Positions 1-10,576 of a stretch of 64,000 nt of DNA are shown here, piece by piece. Origin of the DNA: Ursus arctos (taxonomy: Eukaryota; Chordata; Mammalia; Carnivora; Ursidae); contig NW_026622963.1 in the NCBI RefSeq assembly GCF_023065955.2, positions 4,099,001 through 4,163,000 of the forward strand. The letters run 5' to 3'. Both the position numbers and the translations under genes were made by a program. The number at the start of each line of letters is the position of its first letter. Positions within the stretch are counted from its first letter, which is position 1. The notes under the pieces are model-generated. The model searched no databases. It worked only from the letters and a program-made list of their open reading frames with translations, and was not told the DNA's origin.

Positions 1-108
1 AAGCAGGCTCACAGCGGAGGAGCCCAATGCGGGGCTCGATCCCATAACGCCGGGATCACGCCCTGAGCCGAAGGCAGACGCTTAACCGCTGTGCCACCTA
101 GGAGCCCC
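1..108 (-). mobile_element. SINEC (tRNA-Lys SINE), cut by window start
   Basis: Reverse complement of the head of the young carnivore SINE: AAGGCAGACGCTTAACCGC, then a degraded GCGCC end. The A-rich tail lies outside the window. The sequence matches the young copies near 9.8 kb and 47.2 kb. Confidence 0.93.
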
Positions 109-355
109 AGACCCACACATTTTTATTATCCAGTCCATTTATAGCCTAACAAAATATCAGTGTTCTTCTAAAAAATATATTTCCTTTTATCTGCCCCTTA
201 GCAAGTCACCTCCAAATGAGATGATACAGAATCCCCCCCCCCTTTTTTTTGACTTGGGGTAGCATAGTAAGGATCTCGGACTTGGCACAAAATGAATATA
301 AATAAATCACACATATAGATTTATCACATATACTGATAGTCAGAAGTCCAATTTT

Positions 356-553
356 AGGGGCGCCTGGGTAGCGCAGTCGTTAAGCCTCTGCCTACGGCTC
401 AGGGCGTGATCCCGGCGTTCTGGGATCGAGCCCCACATCGGGCTCCTCCGCTATGAGCCTACTTCTTCCTCTCCCACTCCCCCTGCTTGTGTTCCCTCTC
501 TCGCTGGCTGTCTCTCTGTCGAATAAATAAATAAAATCTTAAAAAAAAAAAAA
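356..553 (+). mobile_element. Young full-length SINEC copy
   Basis: It starts GGGGCGCCTGGGTAGCGCAG and ends in (AAAT)n-AAAATCTT and poly(A). A perfect 14-bp target-site duplication, AGAAGTCCAATTTT, flanks it at 342-355 and 554-567. A perfect duplication and intact tail imply a recent L1-mediated insertion. Confidence 0.96.
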
Positions 554-757
554 AGAAGTCCAATTTTGATCTTCTTCAGTGACCCTTTTCAATTACAGCT
601 GATCTTATTAGTTTTATTAGAATTTATTGATAATGTAGGATTTTTCTTTTTTCTCAACCTTTTTTACCCCCATGACATACATAGTGAATGACTTTCACAT
701 ATGAGGCACAGTCTCATGGACATAACCTGTTTCTGAGGAATATTAAACATTTTGTAG

Positions 758-953
758 GGGCGCCTGGGTGGCACAGCGGTTGAGCGTCTGCCTTCGGCTC
801 AGGGCGTGATCCCAGCGTTATGGGATTGAGCCCCATATCAGGCTCCTCTGCTATGAGCCTGCTTCTTCCTCTCCCACTCCCCCTGCTTGTGTTCCCTCTC
901 TCGCTGGCTGTCTCTCTCTCTGTCAAATAAATAAATAAAATCTTTAAAAAAAA
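758..953 (+). mobile_element. Young full-length SINEC copy
   Basis: Complete tRNA-like head, pyrimidine-rich body and A-rich tail. The 14-bp duplication TAAACATTTTGTAG is identical at 744-757 and 954-967. It lies only about 190 bp downstream of the previous young copy, in the same orientation. Confidence 0.96.
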
Positions 954-967
954 TAAACATTTTGTAG

Positions 968-2200
968 AAAAGTAAAATAAATAGCCCCTCATGCTTTCTT
1001 TGGCATGATATTTATAAAAGCATTTTATAAACATATGAGTGGTAAAATCAGCCTTTTAAAGGACATTTAAGCACCTTGTCATTCTATAAGGGAAAGTACA
1101 TAAATATAAACAACTTAATTTTTAAATTATGAAGCTGTATTTAAATTAAAAATATATCCTCTAATAAATTTTATTTTTTCCATGTCTTCTAGGATAGATA
1201 ATATTAGGAAAGGAGCAAGCATGCACTGTTGCAGAATAAAGGCGAGTGAATCTTCTTCTACTGGTTAGCATTGTCACAGACTTCAATCATATGTATCTAT
1301 GTGACTATAAATAGGCGTGTTGCCTTTGCACCGTTAGTTTGGTTTCCATTCGGTCATCATCACTGCCATGTGGCTCCTAACAGAAATGATGGTAGGGTCC
1401 TGCTCTTTCCTGCGCCTGCTAGAGGCGGATGCAGTCTTCCGGTTTGATTCATCCCCCCTGCCTCCTTCCCTATTCAGAATTTATCTATAGATAAATTAAG
1501 AAGAAAATGAAAGTAAGCCTAAGAATCATGACTCCCAGGCACCGTGATCATTCACAATCCCCATCGCTCTTTGATGCCACTGGCCGGGGTAATCTCCACT
1601 AGCCAGGGCTGAGATAAGATACATTGTGGGTCATGTGCAATTTCAGTAGTTCTCCGTATCAGCCCTGTTTCTGTTTCTCAAGAAAGAACATTGTAATTCC
1701 AGGGTCTGAGCTCTCTTGCTTATATTTGAATGCACTCTGTGTTTTCACAATTAATTAATTTTGAATTAGAAAATATTCCAACCAAGAAATACAGTGAATG
1801 ATAAGACAAAGAACAGTAAACTCTCCACCTAGTTTAAGAGATACAACATTAGAGATACGACTAAACTCGAAGACAATTAGGTCTCTTTGATTTAAATAAA
1901 AGGAGCCAAGAGAAACCGCCCCAAACCCCAGTATTATCGATATAAGTCATACATATAGTAATTTATTTTTAACAAATAAATAATTTTCAAAATTCAGTTC
2001 TTGAGCCACCCCTTGTAATTAATGTCCTGGAACAACTGTGCCACTGATGACAATTAGCAAGGTGATACAATCATATGACTACTGGACATCGTATTTCTTG
2101 AGCCATCAAATTCATGAATGAATGGTGTCTTGACTGTCCTCACTGTAAGTTGTTATTTCAACACTTTTTGGTTGAATATATAAATGCCAACAATTCAACA
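968..2200. other. AT-rich stretch, no confident feature
   Basis: No SINE, long open frame or CpG cluster is seen. Around 1760-1930 the text weakly resembles an antisense L1 3' UTR (CACCTAGTTTAAGAGATACA), which is too diverged to call. Confidence 0.4.
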
Positions 2201-2214
2201 TTCAAGATTAGAAG

Positions 2215-2820
2215 CCTATAAATGAAAAGTAAGTTTCGTGTCCCCTGTCCTCCAACTCTTGACTTCTCCCCGCTATGGCTGTGGTTTCTTGGATATCCTT
2301 CCGGAGATATTCGACGTGATCAGGGTATATATATGTATCGGTCAGGTTGCATCCAACAGAAAGGCCACTGCCCTGGCTTAACCAGGTACGAGTTTCCATT
2401 TCTCATGAACGAGAAGTCTGGAGGCGGGCAAGCATGGTTGGGCGGCATGGTCAGAGAGCGTCAGCGTTGTCATGGTAGCGACACTGTTTGGCCACGCCCC
2501 CTTCCCTGCTCCCTTACGCTTAATGTGTGGCTGTCGCTCTCTCGCTCGTTGTCTCCCGAGCTGGCTGCTGCACTCTCATATCTGCACTTCAGAAACCAAG
2601 AAGTAGGAAGAACGAGGGGGAAGTACGCCTATATTAAAGCAAAGCGTTCTCAGAGGTCTCCCAGCTGTCTTCCATTTATATCTCATTGGCCACATGGCAT
2701 CACATGGCCACGTGGAGCGTGTCTGGGAAGCGGGATCTCTAATCTGGGCCCGCTGTCGCTCTCAACAAAATGTCTCTTGGTAAAGAAGAACAGCAATAAT
2801 TGCATACTATATCTGCCAAT
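2215..2820. repeat. CpG-retaining unassigned segment, probably an ancient repeat
   Basis: About 600 bp with many CpG dinucleotides (for example TCGCTCTCTCGCTCGT near 2535) in AT-rich surroundings. The phrase TATCTCATTGGCCACATGGC near 2678 is of a kind common in mammalian interspersed repeats, but I cannot name the family. A 209-codon open frame runs through 2222-2851 on the plus strand. Its translation shows no domain I recognise and is biased by local composition, so I do not call it a gene. Confidence 0.35.
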
Positions 2821-3026
2821 CCTACTTGGCTTTTTTCACTTAACTATGTGATTCCACATGCTTTTTCTTCTCAGAATAGACTTGCAATGTCAGATTCATT
2901 TATGTCTTTTTATTCATTTAACAAATAAGAATGTGTTGCTCGCTTAGGTGGCAGAGGGGGACTAATGGCTTTCCGATATCCATTTCTGCTATTTTTAAAA
3001 CCTCTGGTTTGTAAATGGACAGAAGG

Positions 3027-3172
3027 TGGGGTGCCTGGGTGGCTCTGTTGGTTAAGCTTCCATCCGGATCTCAGCTCAGGGCTTGATCTCAGGGTGGTGA
3101 GTTCAAGCCCTGTGTTGGGCTCCATGCTGGGTGTGGGGCCTAATTAAAAAAGAATAAATAAATAAAAATAAA
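3027..3172 (+). mobile_element. Older short SINEC copy
   Basis: GGGGTGCCTGGGTGGCTCTGTTGGTTAAG head with a TTCAAGCCCTGTGTTGGGC B-box region and an AATAAATAAATAAAA tail. A likely short duplication TAAATGGAC is at 3012-3020 and 3173-3181. It lacks the long pyrimidine-rich body of the young copies. Confidence 0.88.
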
Positions 3173-3180
3173 TAAATGGA

Positions 3181-3420
3181 CCCGAGGCCACCCCGAATAA
3201 GACAACATTTCTAGGCATCCTTTCGGCAAGGTGTGGCCGTATGACTAGGTTCTGGCCTATGTGATGAGAGCCAGGGTGATAAGTACAAGCCCTGCCTTTC
3301 CAGAGGACATGGTGCCTGCCCTTCTGTGGGCTGTATTCCTCATGCAGGTGGCAGGTTGCCAGCAGCAGCAGCAGCCAACCCTACATCCTAATTACTACCT
3401 CCATGAACGTACCACACCAT
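3181..3420. repeat. Unassigned ancient interspersed repeat
   Basis: AAGGTGTGGCCGTATGACTAGGTTCTGGCCTATG is the type of phrase found in widely dispersed mammalian repeats. Related wording recurs near 28150 (GGTGGCCATGAGACCAGATTCTC). The family is not assigned. Confidence 0.35.
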
Positions 3421-3439
3421 GATAGGGGCCCAGGAAGCA

Positions 3440-3560
3440 AAAAAGGATAGCATTAGCTTCTTGCTTCAAGGAGCTCCAAATCTCCTCATGGGGAAGACCA
3501 ATGAGTAGACAAATACTTCTGAAGTCCTATGGTCAGTGCCGTGGTGGGCCGAGGGCCTTA
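3440..3560 (-). repeat. L2-like LINE fragment
   Basis: CTTGCTTCAAGGAGCTCCAAATCTCCTCATGGGGAAGACCAATGAGTAGACAAATA resembles the antisense of the L2 3' region (the CTCAAGGAGCTCACAGTCTAGT type). It is diverged and partial. Confidence 0.45.
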
Positions 3561-4226
3561 GGGTCCCAGCAGAGGCAATCCCCTCCCATCCCCTCCCCTG
3601 TCCAGCCAAGCAGCTCTCCAGCCATTCACACTCGTCCACAGATGGATTCATCTATCATCCACCACTCATTCGTCCGCTCAGCCATCCCTCTCTCCCACGC
3701 AGCTCGTGAGGACCCTGCAGTGACTGTGTGCAGACAGTTACGCAGACCCCGTTCTGACGTATTTTTCTCAGAATCAAGCCAATCAGAATGCACTTTTTAC
3801 CACAATTTTAACAGACGCCAAAATCATCACACACATGCCATATAATGAAATTTCGGATTCAAATCACAGAATACATGCTCCTTTGTGCGTATTTTTAGAC
3901 TTTCCTCGATAAGAAAAACGATACATTCTCTAGTTTTTCTTAAGCGATCCCTCCCACTTCTCCTGAGTCGGATGTGACGGATGGGAGGCCAGTTCACAGC
4001 ACAGCCAAGCTCGGGCGGAGGCGAGGGGGGATGCAGGCAGAGAGGGAGGGTGTTTGCTGTAGCCATTTGTGCTGCGATGGAACTAAGGGCCATCCATAGC
4101 TGTGCAGTCCCCCAATTCTCGAGGGCTAGGGCGAGGTGGGGTGACTATCAAGGAAGTCCAGCAGATTTCACTAACCTCCCAGGAACGAGACTCAAACTCT
4201 TCCTCTCTTTCTCAGGCCACTTAAAC

Positions 4227-4233
4227 CATTTTT

Positions 4234-4272
<39 letters not shown>

Positions 4273-4440
4273 GAGAGAGTGAGAGAGAGAGCAGGGAAAA
4301 GAGAGGGAGAGAGAGAATCTTAAGCTGGCTCCATGCCCAACAAGGAGCCTCACGCAGGGCTGGATCTCATGACACGGAGATCATGACCTGAGCCGAGATC
4401 AAGAGTTGGACACTTAACCAACTGAATCACCCCAGTGCCC
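4227..4440 (-). mobile_element. SINEC copy with (TTTA)n tail
   Basis: Reverse-complement SINE with an expanded (TTTA)n tail at about 4238-4272, a GAGAGA-rich body, and a CTTAACCAACTGAATCACCCC head. A short imperfect duplication CTTAAAC lies at 4220-4226 and 4441-4447. Confidence 0.92.
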
Positions 4441-4444
4441 CTTA

Positions 4445-5000
4445 AACAAATTTTTGAAAATTCCTCCTAATAAAGAGAAAACCAAGGATGCAGATTATGG
4501 CAAGAACATAGTGAAGGGATGGGATTTTCTGTCTCATTTAAGGAGAAAACATCATTGCTGTTAATAAAGAAAAGAGCTCAACACATAAGAAAATAAAATA
4601 GCTCACCTATTGACCCCCACTCACACATACTAGATCTCATGAATGTGAATGATTTGGTTTACAACATTAAATTGCAAACTTTGAACAAACTGAATTTACG
4701 CAGTTCAGTCACAAAACGGAGCCATCCTGCCGTGGAGATTCTGGGTGGAGGTGGGACCTAGGAGCAGCTCTCTAGCTGGCGTGAGCTATCCTCCGAGACT
4801 CGTTCCACTCTCCGCAGCTCCTCGCTTTACCAGGCAAAGTTGCCTCTCACAACATTTGCAGAAGGAAGCACTGTCCTTCCAAGCGAGCCTCCATGCTCAG
4901 AGTCTGGAGGAGTCCGTCTCCCTCTAAAATACGTGGAAAGTAGCGAAGAGCGAAGCTTCTGTGGAGCTCTGGGTTCAAGACGAATGCGTTCCCTCTCCTA
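4445..5000. other. No recognisable gene or repeat
   Basis: Moderate-complexity sequence without open frames or known motifs that I can support. A plus-strand frame of 60 codons near 4745 has no recognisable content. Confidence 0.4.
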
Positions 5001-5565
5001 GAACCAGAGTGACCGTCCAGGCCCTCAATTCTTTCGTCCCTAAAATGAGATGAATAATAATGGCACTACCTCATAGGGTGTTGTGAGAATTACAACCCTC
5101 CGTTGGTGATAATTATCATCACTTAGAAGTAATTATTATTAGTAATGCTGCCTCCAGATTGTTGCGTGGATTGCAACATGCCCAGATAAACAGATGTTAA
5201 GGGCCTCCTGAGTCTAGAGGGAGGCGGGGTTTGTAGAGGTTGAGAGTGGAGGCTTTCCACGGGACTGCATGCGTTAGCGTCCAGGATGACCACTTAGGAG
5301 CTGTGTGCCCTTGGGCAAGTTACTTAACCTCCCTGGGCTTCTCTCTTCTCATTTTTAACGTGCAAATAATAGTAGTGCACATTTCACTATCTGGAAGGAG
5401 GCTGGGCCGGAGCATCCGGGCTGTCCAAAGGGCCTGTACGTGTCCTAATTACGTTATCCTATTAACAGCACCTATCTCAAAGGGTAGTTATGGGGCGCGA
5501 GCACTTTGAGACCGCTTTACAATAGCTCCAGGCAATAACTATGTGCTATTATTATCATTATTATT
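5000..5565 (+). repeat. Two or three MIR fragments
   Basis: Pieces of the mammalian-wide MIR consensus in sense orientation: AATAATAATGGCACTACCTCATAGGGT near 5050, CTTGGGCAAGTTACTTAACC near 5311, and CAGCACCTATCTCAAAGGGT through CTATGTGCTATTATT at 5465-5555. The gaps suggest separate or internally deleted copies. Confidence 0.8.
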
Positions 5566-5700
5566 ATTATTATTATTAATCATCTCCATTTTGTAGATGA
5601 GGAAAGTGAGGCCCACAGTGATTGAGACCCGACCCCAGAAGCAGGAGGCTGGTGGGTGGCAGGGCTGGCACCGGAGTCCAGGGGTTCCGTCGGTGCCCCG
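5550..5700 (-). repeat. Antisense MIR fragment at the CpG-island edge
   Basis: TTATTATTATTATTATT followed by CATTTTGTAGATGAGGAAAGTGAGGCCCACAG is antisense MIR. It forms the left shoulder of the GC-rich block. Confidence 0.75.
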
Positions 5701-6240
5701 CAGCTGCCCAGCCTGGGAACTCGACAGCTCCTCTCCCTCCACTCCCCACCCCACCCCACCCCCGGGGAAGGCACCCTGGGAACGGAAAGCTGGCTGTCCT
5801 CCAAGTCCCAGGGGCCCTGGAGTCCTGCCCCCGCCGCTCCCTCCCCCAGCCCCAGAACAAAGTACACTGCACCGCGGGAACATTCCAGCCCACTGAAAGC
5901 CGGCCGGCCGGCCGGCCGCGCCCCCCGAGCTGCGCAGCGCGACTGCGGCCCCGGGGCCGAGGCCCACGGAGCCCCTCCCGGGCCCTCCCGGGCCCTCCCG
6001 GTCTTTGTAACCGGCGCGCGTGCAGACGCGATTGCACCGGAGGAATTCGCTCTTGCATTTCCTAACCTCCCCGACCCGACTCGGAAAAGGCCGAGGGACG
6101 CGGTGGGCGGAGCAGATGCAGAGGACGGCGTGGGCCCCGGCGGGCTGCGAGCGGAGCTGCATTCTCCGCGGCGCCCGGGCTTCGCAGCCCCGGCTCCGGG
6201 CGCGCTGGGCTGTGGCCCGGAGGCCCCCACGACCTCACAA
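5660..6240. promoter_or_regulatory. CpG island, candidate promoter
   Basis: A roughly 580-bp GC-rich block with dense CpG, sharply different from flanking AT-rich DNA. It contains (GCCG)5 at 5899-5918, a GGCCCTCCCG-type decamer in tandem at 5971-6000, one GGGCGG box near 6105 and no clear TATA box. Long overlapping open frames on both strands (147-216 codons) are expected from composition and agree with no family I know. I infer an unmethylated promoter-type island, possibly for a noncoding RNA or an alternative first exon. No consensus splice donor is obvious, so the direction of transcription is not decided. Confidence 0.7.
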
Positions 6241-6264
6241 GAAATTAATGCATGCTTTTGTTAA

Positions 6265-6415
6265 GAAAATAGGACAAGTAGAACCAGGAAAAAGATCTCC
6301 GTGCATCCTACCACTCTGAGACAACTGCTGTTAATTTTGATCATGTCCTTCCAGACGTCCCTATGCATAAGACACACAGATGTATATATTAACATGAAAG
6401 GAATCGTGCAATTAT
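6265..6415 (-). repeat. Old L1M-type 3' end fragment
   Basis: Text of the type AACTGCTGTTAATTTTGATCATGTCCTTCCAGACG followed by CTATGCATAAGACACACAGATGTATA resembles diverged L1 3' UTR in antisense. Similar text recurs near 31000, 44800 and 62450. Family assignment is from memory. Confidence 0.4.
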
Positions 6416-6419
6416 ACTG

Positions 6420-7310
6420 TTGTTTTTAAATTAATAGACTTTCGTTTTTAGAGCAGTTTTAGGTTTATAGAAAATTGAGATAGTGCAGAGTTCCCATGTA
6501 CCTCCTGTCCCCAGCCTCACAGTTTTCCCTATTATTAAGGACTAGTGTTAGGGTGATACACTGGTCACAGTTGATGGACCAATACTGATACACTATTATT
6601 AATACAGCCCATAGCTTAATTAAGCTTTCTTCTTTGGGCTGTAAAGTTCAAAGTTTTGATAAATGCATAATGTCATGGCGCGCCTGGGTGGCTCAGTGGG
6701 TTAACCCCAGGCTCTTGATTTCAGCTCAGGTCATGATCTTGGGGTCGTGGGATGGAGCCCCGCAGTTGGCCTCCCTGCTCAGCAGGGAGTCTGTTGGAGA
6801 TTCTCTCCCTCTGCCCCTCCCCCAGCTCACAGGTGCTTGTGTGCTCTCTCTCTGTCTCTCTCTCTCTCTCAAGTAAATAAATCTTTAAAAAAACAATTCA
6901 TAATGTCATGTGTTCCCCATTACAGCGTCATACAGAATAGTTTCACTCTCCTAAAAATCCCCTGGGCTCAATCTATTCATCCCTTCCCCCGGGACCTGGT
7001 GCAGCCACTGATGTTTTTACTGTCCCTCTAGTTTTGTCTTTTCCAGAATGTCATATAGTCAGTCATACGGTAAGTAGCCCTTCCTTAAGGGCCGGTTTCC
7101 TTAAGTCAGGCTGGCTTTTTTCACTAAACAGTATGCTTTTAAGGTTCCTCCATGTCTTTTCATGGATTAATAGCTCATTTCTTTTTAATGCTGAATAATA
7201 TTCCATTATGAATGTACCACAGTTTATCCATTCACCTTTGGAAGAACATCTTGGATGCTTCCAGGTTTTGGCAGTTGTGAATAAGGCTGCTGTAAACATT
7301 CACGTGCGGA
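6420..7310 (-). mobile_element. 5'-truncated LINE-1, antisense, split by a SINE
   Basis: The plus strand reads L1 3' UTR in reverse (GAGCAGTTTTAGGTTTATAG at about 6450), then ORF2. The minus-strand frame at 7063-7299 encodes the ORF2 C-terminus, with MEYYSALKRNELLIHEKTW visible. The element ends in mid-ORF2 on its 5' side, as usual for truncated L1. ORF2p would be the reverse transcriptase/endonuclease, but this copy is a dead fragment. The SINE at 6678-6898 interrupts the 3' UTR. Confidence 0.88.
6678..6898 (+). mobile_element. SINEC copy inside the L1 3' UTR
   Basis: Head CGCCTGGGTGGCTCAGTGGG, (TC)n body, AAATAAATCTTTAAAAAA tail. The duplication CATAATGTCATG at 6666-6677 and 6899-6910 is perfect and comes from L1 sequence, proving the order of insertion. 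Confidence 0.95.
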
Positions 7311-7499
7311 TTTATCACACTGTTTTCCAGCTTGCTTTTTTCAGTCACATTATGAATGGCTTTCAGTGTTGTAAATATAAATCTATCTCATCATTCTAAT
7401 GGCCACGTAAGAAACCTGCCCCTACTGGTAAACATAGAGCTCGTTGTCTCTGAATCTGACCCCATAAACCTGCCCCAACTAGTTGGTCTCTACCTGATA

Positions 7500-7740
7500 G
7501 TATCTTGTAGATAAGGCCTGGCTGCCTAAGTCTTGTGTTCGAATCCCAGACACCTCACTTACTTACTGGGTGACCCTGGGGCAAAGTTCTTAATTCCCTA
7601 TGATTTGGTTCCTCATCTGCGAAATGGAAATAACAATTGTGCTTGGCAATAGTAATTGTGTGAAGATTAAATGAGCTGATACATGTGAAGTGTTCAGAAT
7701 AGTTTAGAACCTGGCGCATATAAATCCGTAATAAAATGTA
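7500..7740 (+). repeat. MIR, nearly complete
   Basis: TTCGAATCCCAGACACCTCACTTACTTACTGGGTGACC through AGATTAAATGAGCTGATACATGTGAAGTG follows the MIR consensus in order over about 240 bp. Confidence 0.85.
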
Positions 7741-7884
7741 GCTTTTGTAATAGATAAGCGATACAGAACTGGAAAAGCTGGGGTGTTGCATAGTCTTTGA
7801 CGGATGTTGGTCGAAGTCACGAAGAATGTTGAGGTACTAATGGCGAAGGGAGAGGCTGAGAGCCAGGCTCTAAAATCTTCAATG

Positions 7885-8002
7885 AGGAGCACCTGGGTGG
7901 CTGAGTCAGTTAAGCCCCAGCTCTTGGTTTCAACTCAGGTTGTGATCTCAGCGTCCTGAGATCGAACCCCACGTGGGGCTCCACGCTCACTGGGGAATCT
8001 GA
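7885..8002 (+). mobile_element. SINEC fragment lacking its 3' part
   Basis: GAGCACCTGGGTGGCTGAGTCAGTTAAG through GAACCCCACGTGGGGCTCC. The pyrimidine-rich body and A-rich tail are missing. Confidence 0.85.
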
Positions 8003-8465
8003 GGTTGAGTGAGGGACGGTAGCCAGCCAGCTGGTAGAAGGCTTCAATAAGAACGGGCTGGTATAGTCTAAGGACACAAACTTCAAGGGAACAGTGGCTT
8101 TGTAGAGAAAAAGAAAGATAATTAGTCTAGAAAAGTCGAAGAAGAGCAAGGAGGACCCCTAGCCCACCCCTGGGCTTGTGATCTATGAGGGATAGGAGAA
8201 AGCCTAGCTGCTGGGTGAGAGGGCTCTAAGAAGGGCAATGTTCTCAGGCAGAACCAGATCTCAGTGAAAAACGAGAAGGGAAAGTGAATCTTTGGGGACG
8301 AGATTTATTATTTATTTAGGGCATATTGCTGAGGGCAGACCTGAGGTTCAGGTCGCAGTGGAAGAATGGGGAAGTTAGGAAGAGTGGGAAACTGGATTAA
8401 ATTAAGGGGTGTACCTAAGAGTCTATGTGACGGTGGATGACCATTAATGGAGGTTGAGTTTTAAT
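8003..8465. other. No recognisable gene or repeat
   Basis: Purine-rich plus strand without open frames or repeats I can name. Confidence 0.4.
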
Positions 8466-8740
8466 ACTTTTTAAAAATTTTAAGTTTGAATTTAATTTAC
8501 TTTTTAAATTGAAAAATCATCACATGATTATATGATTCTTCTCCTTTATTCTGTTCATATCGTAAGTTCAAATGATTAATTTCAAATTTATGCCAACTCT
8601 GCATTCTTAGAATAACACAAACTTTTAGGGTGTATTATCTTTTTAATATGTTGTTGAATTCACTTTGCTGTTATTTTGTTTAAGACTTTATTTGCATCTG
8701 TGTTCATTAGCAAGATTGACTTACACATTTCCTTTCTTCT

Positions 8741-8951
8741 TCTTCTTCTTCTTCTTTTTTAAAGATTTTATTTATTTATTTGACAGAGAGAGAGAGACAG
8801 CCAGCGAGAGAGGGAACACAAGCAGGGGGAGTGGGAGAGGAAGAAGCAGGCTCATAGCGGAGGAGCCTGATGTGGGGCTCGATCCCAGGACTTCAGGATC
8901 ACACCCTGAGCCGAAGGCAGACGCTTAACGACTGAGCCACCCAGGCGCCCC
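8741..8951 (-). mobile_element. Young SINEC copy with a TTC-rich tail
   Basis: Full-length reverse SINE. The duplication CATTTCCTTTCTTCT is perfect at 8726-8740 and 8952-8966. The tail has become (TTC)n-T8, a small microsatellite. Confidence 0.95.
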
Positions 8952-8982
8952 CATTTCCTTTCTTCTAATATCCTTGGTAGGA

Positions 8983-9187
8983 TTTTTTTTTAAGGTTTAT
9001 TTATTTATTTGTGTGTGTGAGAGAGAGAGAGAGAGGGCGAGCACAAGCAGGGGGAGTGGCAGGCAGAGGGAGAAAGCAGGTTCCCCACGGAGCAGGGAGC
9101 CTGATGCAGGTCTTGATCCCAGGACCCTGGGATCATCACCTGATCCCAAGACAGATGCTTAACTGACTGAGCCACACAGGCGTCCCC
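8983..9187 (-). mobile_element. SINEC copy, older subfamily
   Basis: Reverse SINE with a (TTTA)n/(GTGT)n tail, GAGAGAGAGAGAGA body and CTTAACTGACTGAGCCAC head. Duplications are no longer clear. Confidence 0.93.
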
Positions 9188-9686
9188 ATCTGTGGCAGAT
9201 TTTAGTAACAAGGTTATGCTGGCCTTGTAATTTGAATTCGAGTATGCTTCCTCTCTTCTATTTTCTGAAAGAGTATATGTAATCACGATATTTTTCTTTC
9301 TTAAATATTTATTAGAATTTTCCAGTGAAGCCATCTGGGACTAGAGTTGTCTTTGTTGGGAGATTTAAATTATGAATTCCATTCATTTAAGAGACAGAAC
9401 CATTTAGATTTTCTATTCCTTCTTTTGTTGGTTTTTGTAAGTTGTAGTTTTGTAACATCTTTCTCAAACTCAGATTTTCAACGTATTTGAAGACATTGGT
9501 GGTTCATCATCTTATTATCTTTATAATGTCTGTAGGATCTGTAGCTCTGTCCTTTTCTCATTCCTAATATTGGTAACAAATGCCTTCTTCTTTTTTTTTT
9601 TTTTCCCTCGGTTTTCCCAGGGGCTTTTGCATTTTATTAATGTAAACCCAGAACGGTCCTTCGACTTTGATCATCCCGTGTATTTT

Positions 9687-9877
9687 TTTTCAAAGATTTT
9701 ATTTATTTATTCGACAGAGATAGACAGCCAGCGAGAGAGGAACACAAGCAGGGGGAGTGGGAGAGGAAGAAGCAGGCTCATAGCGGAGGAGCCTGATGTG
9801 GGGCTCGATCCCATAACACCGGGATCACGCCCTGAGCCGAAGGCAGACGCTTAACCGCTGTGCCACCCAGGCGCCCC
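9687..9877 (-). mobile_element. Young SINEC copy
   Basis: Reverse, full-length. The duplication CATCCCGTGTATTTT at 9672-9686 and 9878-9892 has one mismatch. Part of an open frame passes through it, as is common for the antisense of this SINE. Confidence 0.95.
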
Positions 9878-9954
9878 CATCCTGTGTATTTTATTTTTTT
9901 GTTGCATGAGTTTCTGCTCTTTATGGATTCCTTTGTACTTTTAAACATTTAATT

Positions 9955-10145
9955 TGCTGAAACACAGAGTTACCATATGACCCAGCAAACACTTCAAAAT
10001 ATATTCAAGAGAGATGGAAACATATGTTCGCTCAAAAACTTGTACATAAATGTTCATAGCAGCGTCATTCATAATAGTCCCAAAGTGGAAACAACCCAAA
10101 TGCCACCAACTGATAATGGAAAAACAAAATGTGTTGTATCCATAC
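9955..10145 (+). mobile_element. LINE-1 ORF2 3' fragment, sense
   Basis: GTTACCATATGACCCAGCAAACACTTC through CATAATAGTCCCAAAGTGGAAACAACCCAAATG is the C-terminal part of L1 ORF2 read in sense. It abuts the antisense L1 on its left and the LTR on its right, so both junctions are breakpoints. Confidence 0.8.
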
Positions 10146-10530
10146 TGTATTAGCCTGCTAGGGCTGCCATAACGAAATACTACATTCTGGGCGGCTCAAA
10201 CAACGGAAATTTATCCTCTTGCGGTTCGGGAGCCTTCAAGTTCAAGATCAAGATTCGGCAGGTTTGATTTCTCCTGACGCACCGCTCCTTGACTTGCAGA
10301 TGACACTTTCTCACTGTCTCCTCACGTGGCTTTTTCTCTGGCTGTGGCCACCCTTCGCACCTCTTCCTCTTCTTATAAGGACACCCATTCTATTGAATGA
10401 GGGTCCCCACACCTTTATGACCTCACTGAACTCTTTAAAGACCCTACCTCCAAATATGTAACATTGGGGGTTAGGACTTCAACGTATGAATTTGGGGGAG
10501 GGGGGCCACAGTTCAGTTCATAACGATCTT
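10143..10530 (-). mobile_element. MLT1-like LTR (ERVL-MaLR), antisense
   Basis: Plus-strand text runs AGCCTGCTAGGGCTGCCATAACGAAATACTAC ... TTATAAGGACACCCATTCTATT ... GGGTTAGGACTTCAACGTATGAATTTGGGG, the reverse of an MLT1-type solitary LTR. No internal retroviral genes adjoin it. Family naming is from memory. Confidence 0.75.
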
Positions 10531-10576
10531 GTTGCGTGTTTGTTAATTTGCGTTGTTGTAAGAAATTCTTTGTGTG

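Larger units (their letters stand above)
8470..9960 (-). mobile_element. LINE-1 ORF2 remnant, antisense, cut by three SINEs
   Basis: Reverse-oriented ORF2 text is recognisable at 8560-8720 (AATATGTTGTTGAATTCACTTTGCTG), 9200-9680 and 9880-9955. Removing the SINEs at 8741, 8983 and 9687 restores continuity across the gaps. Many stops are present in all frames. The ends are not defined by a poly(A) tail. Confidence 0.8.

Noticed and set aside
714..1034. 106-codon minus-strand frame, and similar frames containing SERGNTSRGSGRGRSRLIAEEPD
   Set aside because: This peptide recurs at every antisense young SINE (for example 8665, 9570, 47749) and is simply the translated SINE.
2222..2851. 209-codon plus-strand frame as a gene
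   Set aside because: No recognisable domain, low-complexity serine/leucine runs from CT-rich DNA, and repeat-like wording in the nucleotide sequence.
5539..6264. Overlapping open frames of 147-216 codons on both strands
   Set aside because: They coincide with the CpG island, lack domains and overlap each other antisense. GC-rich DNA has few stops, so they are compositional.
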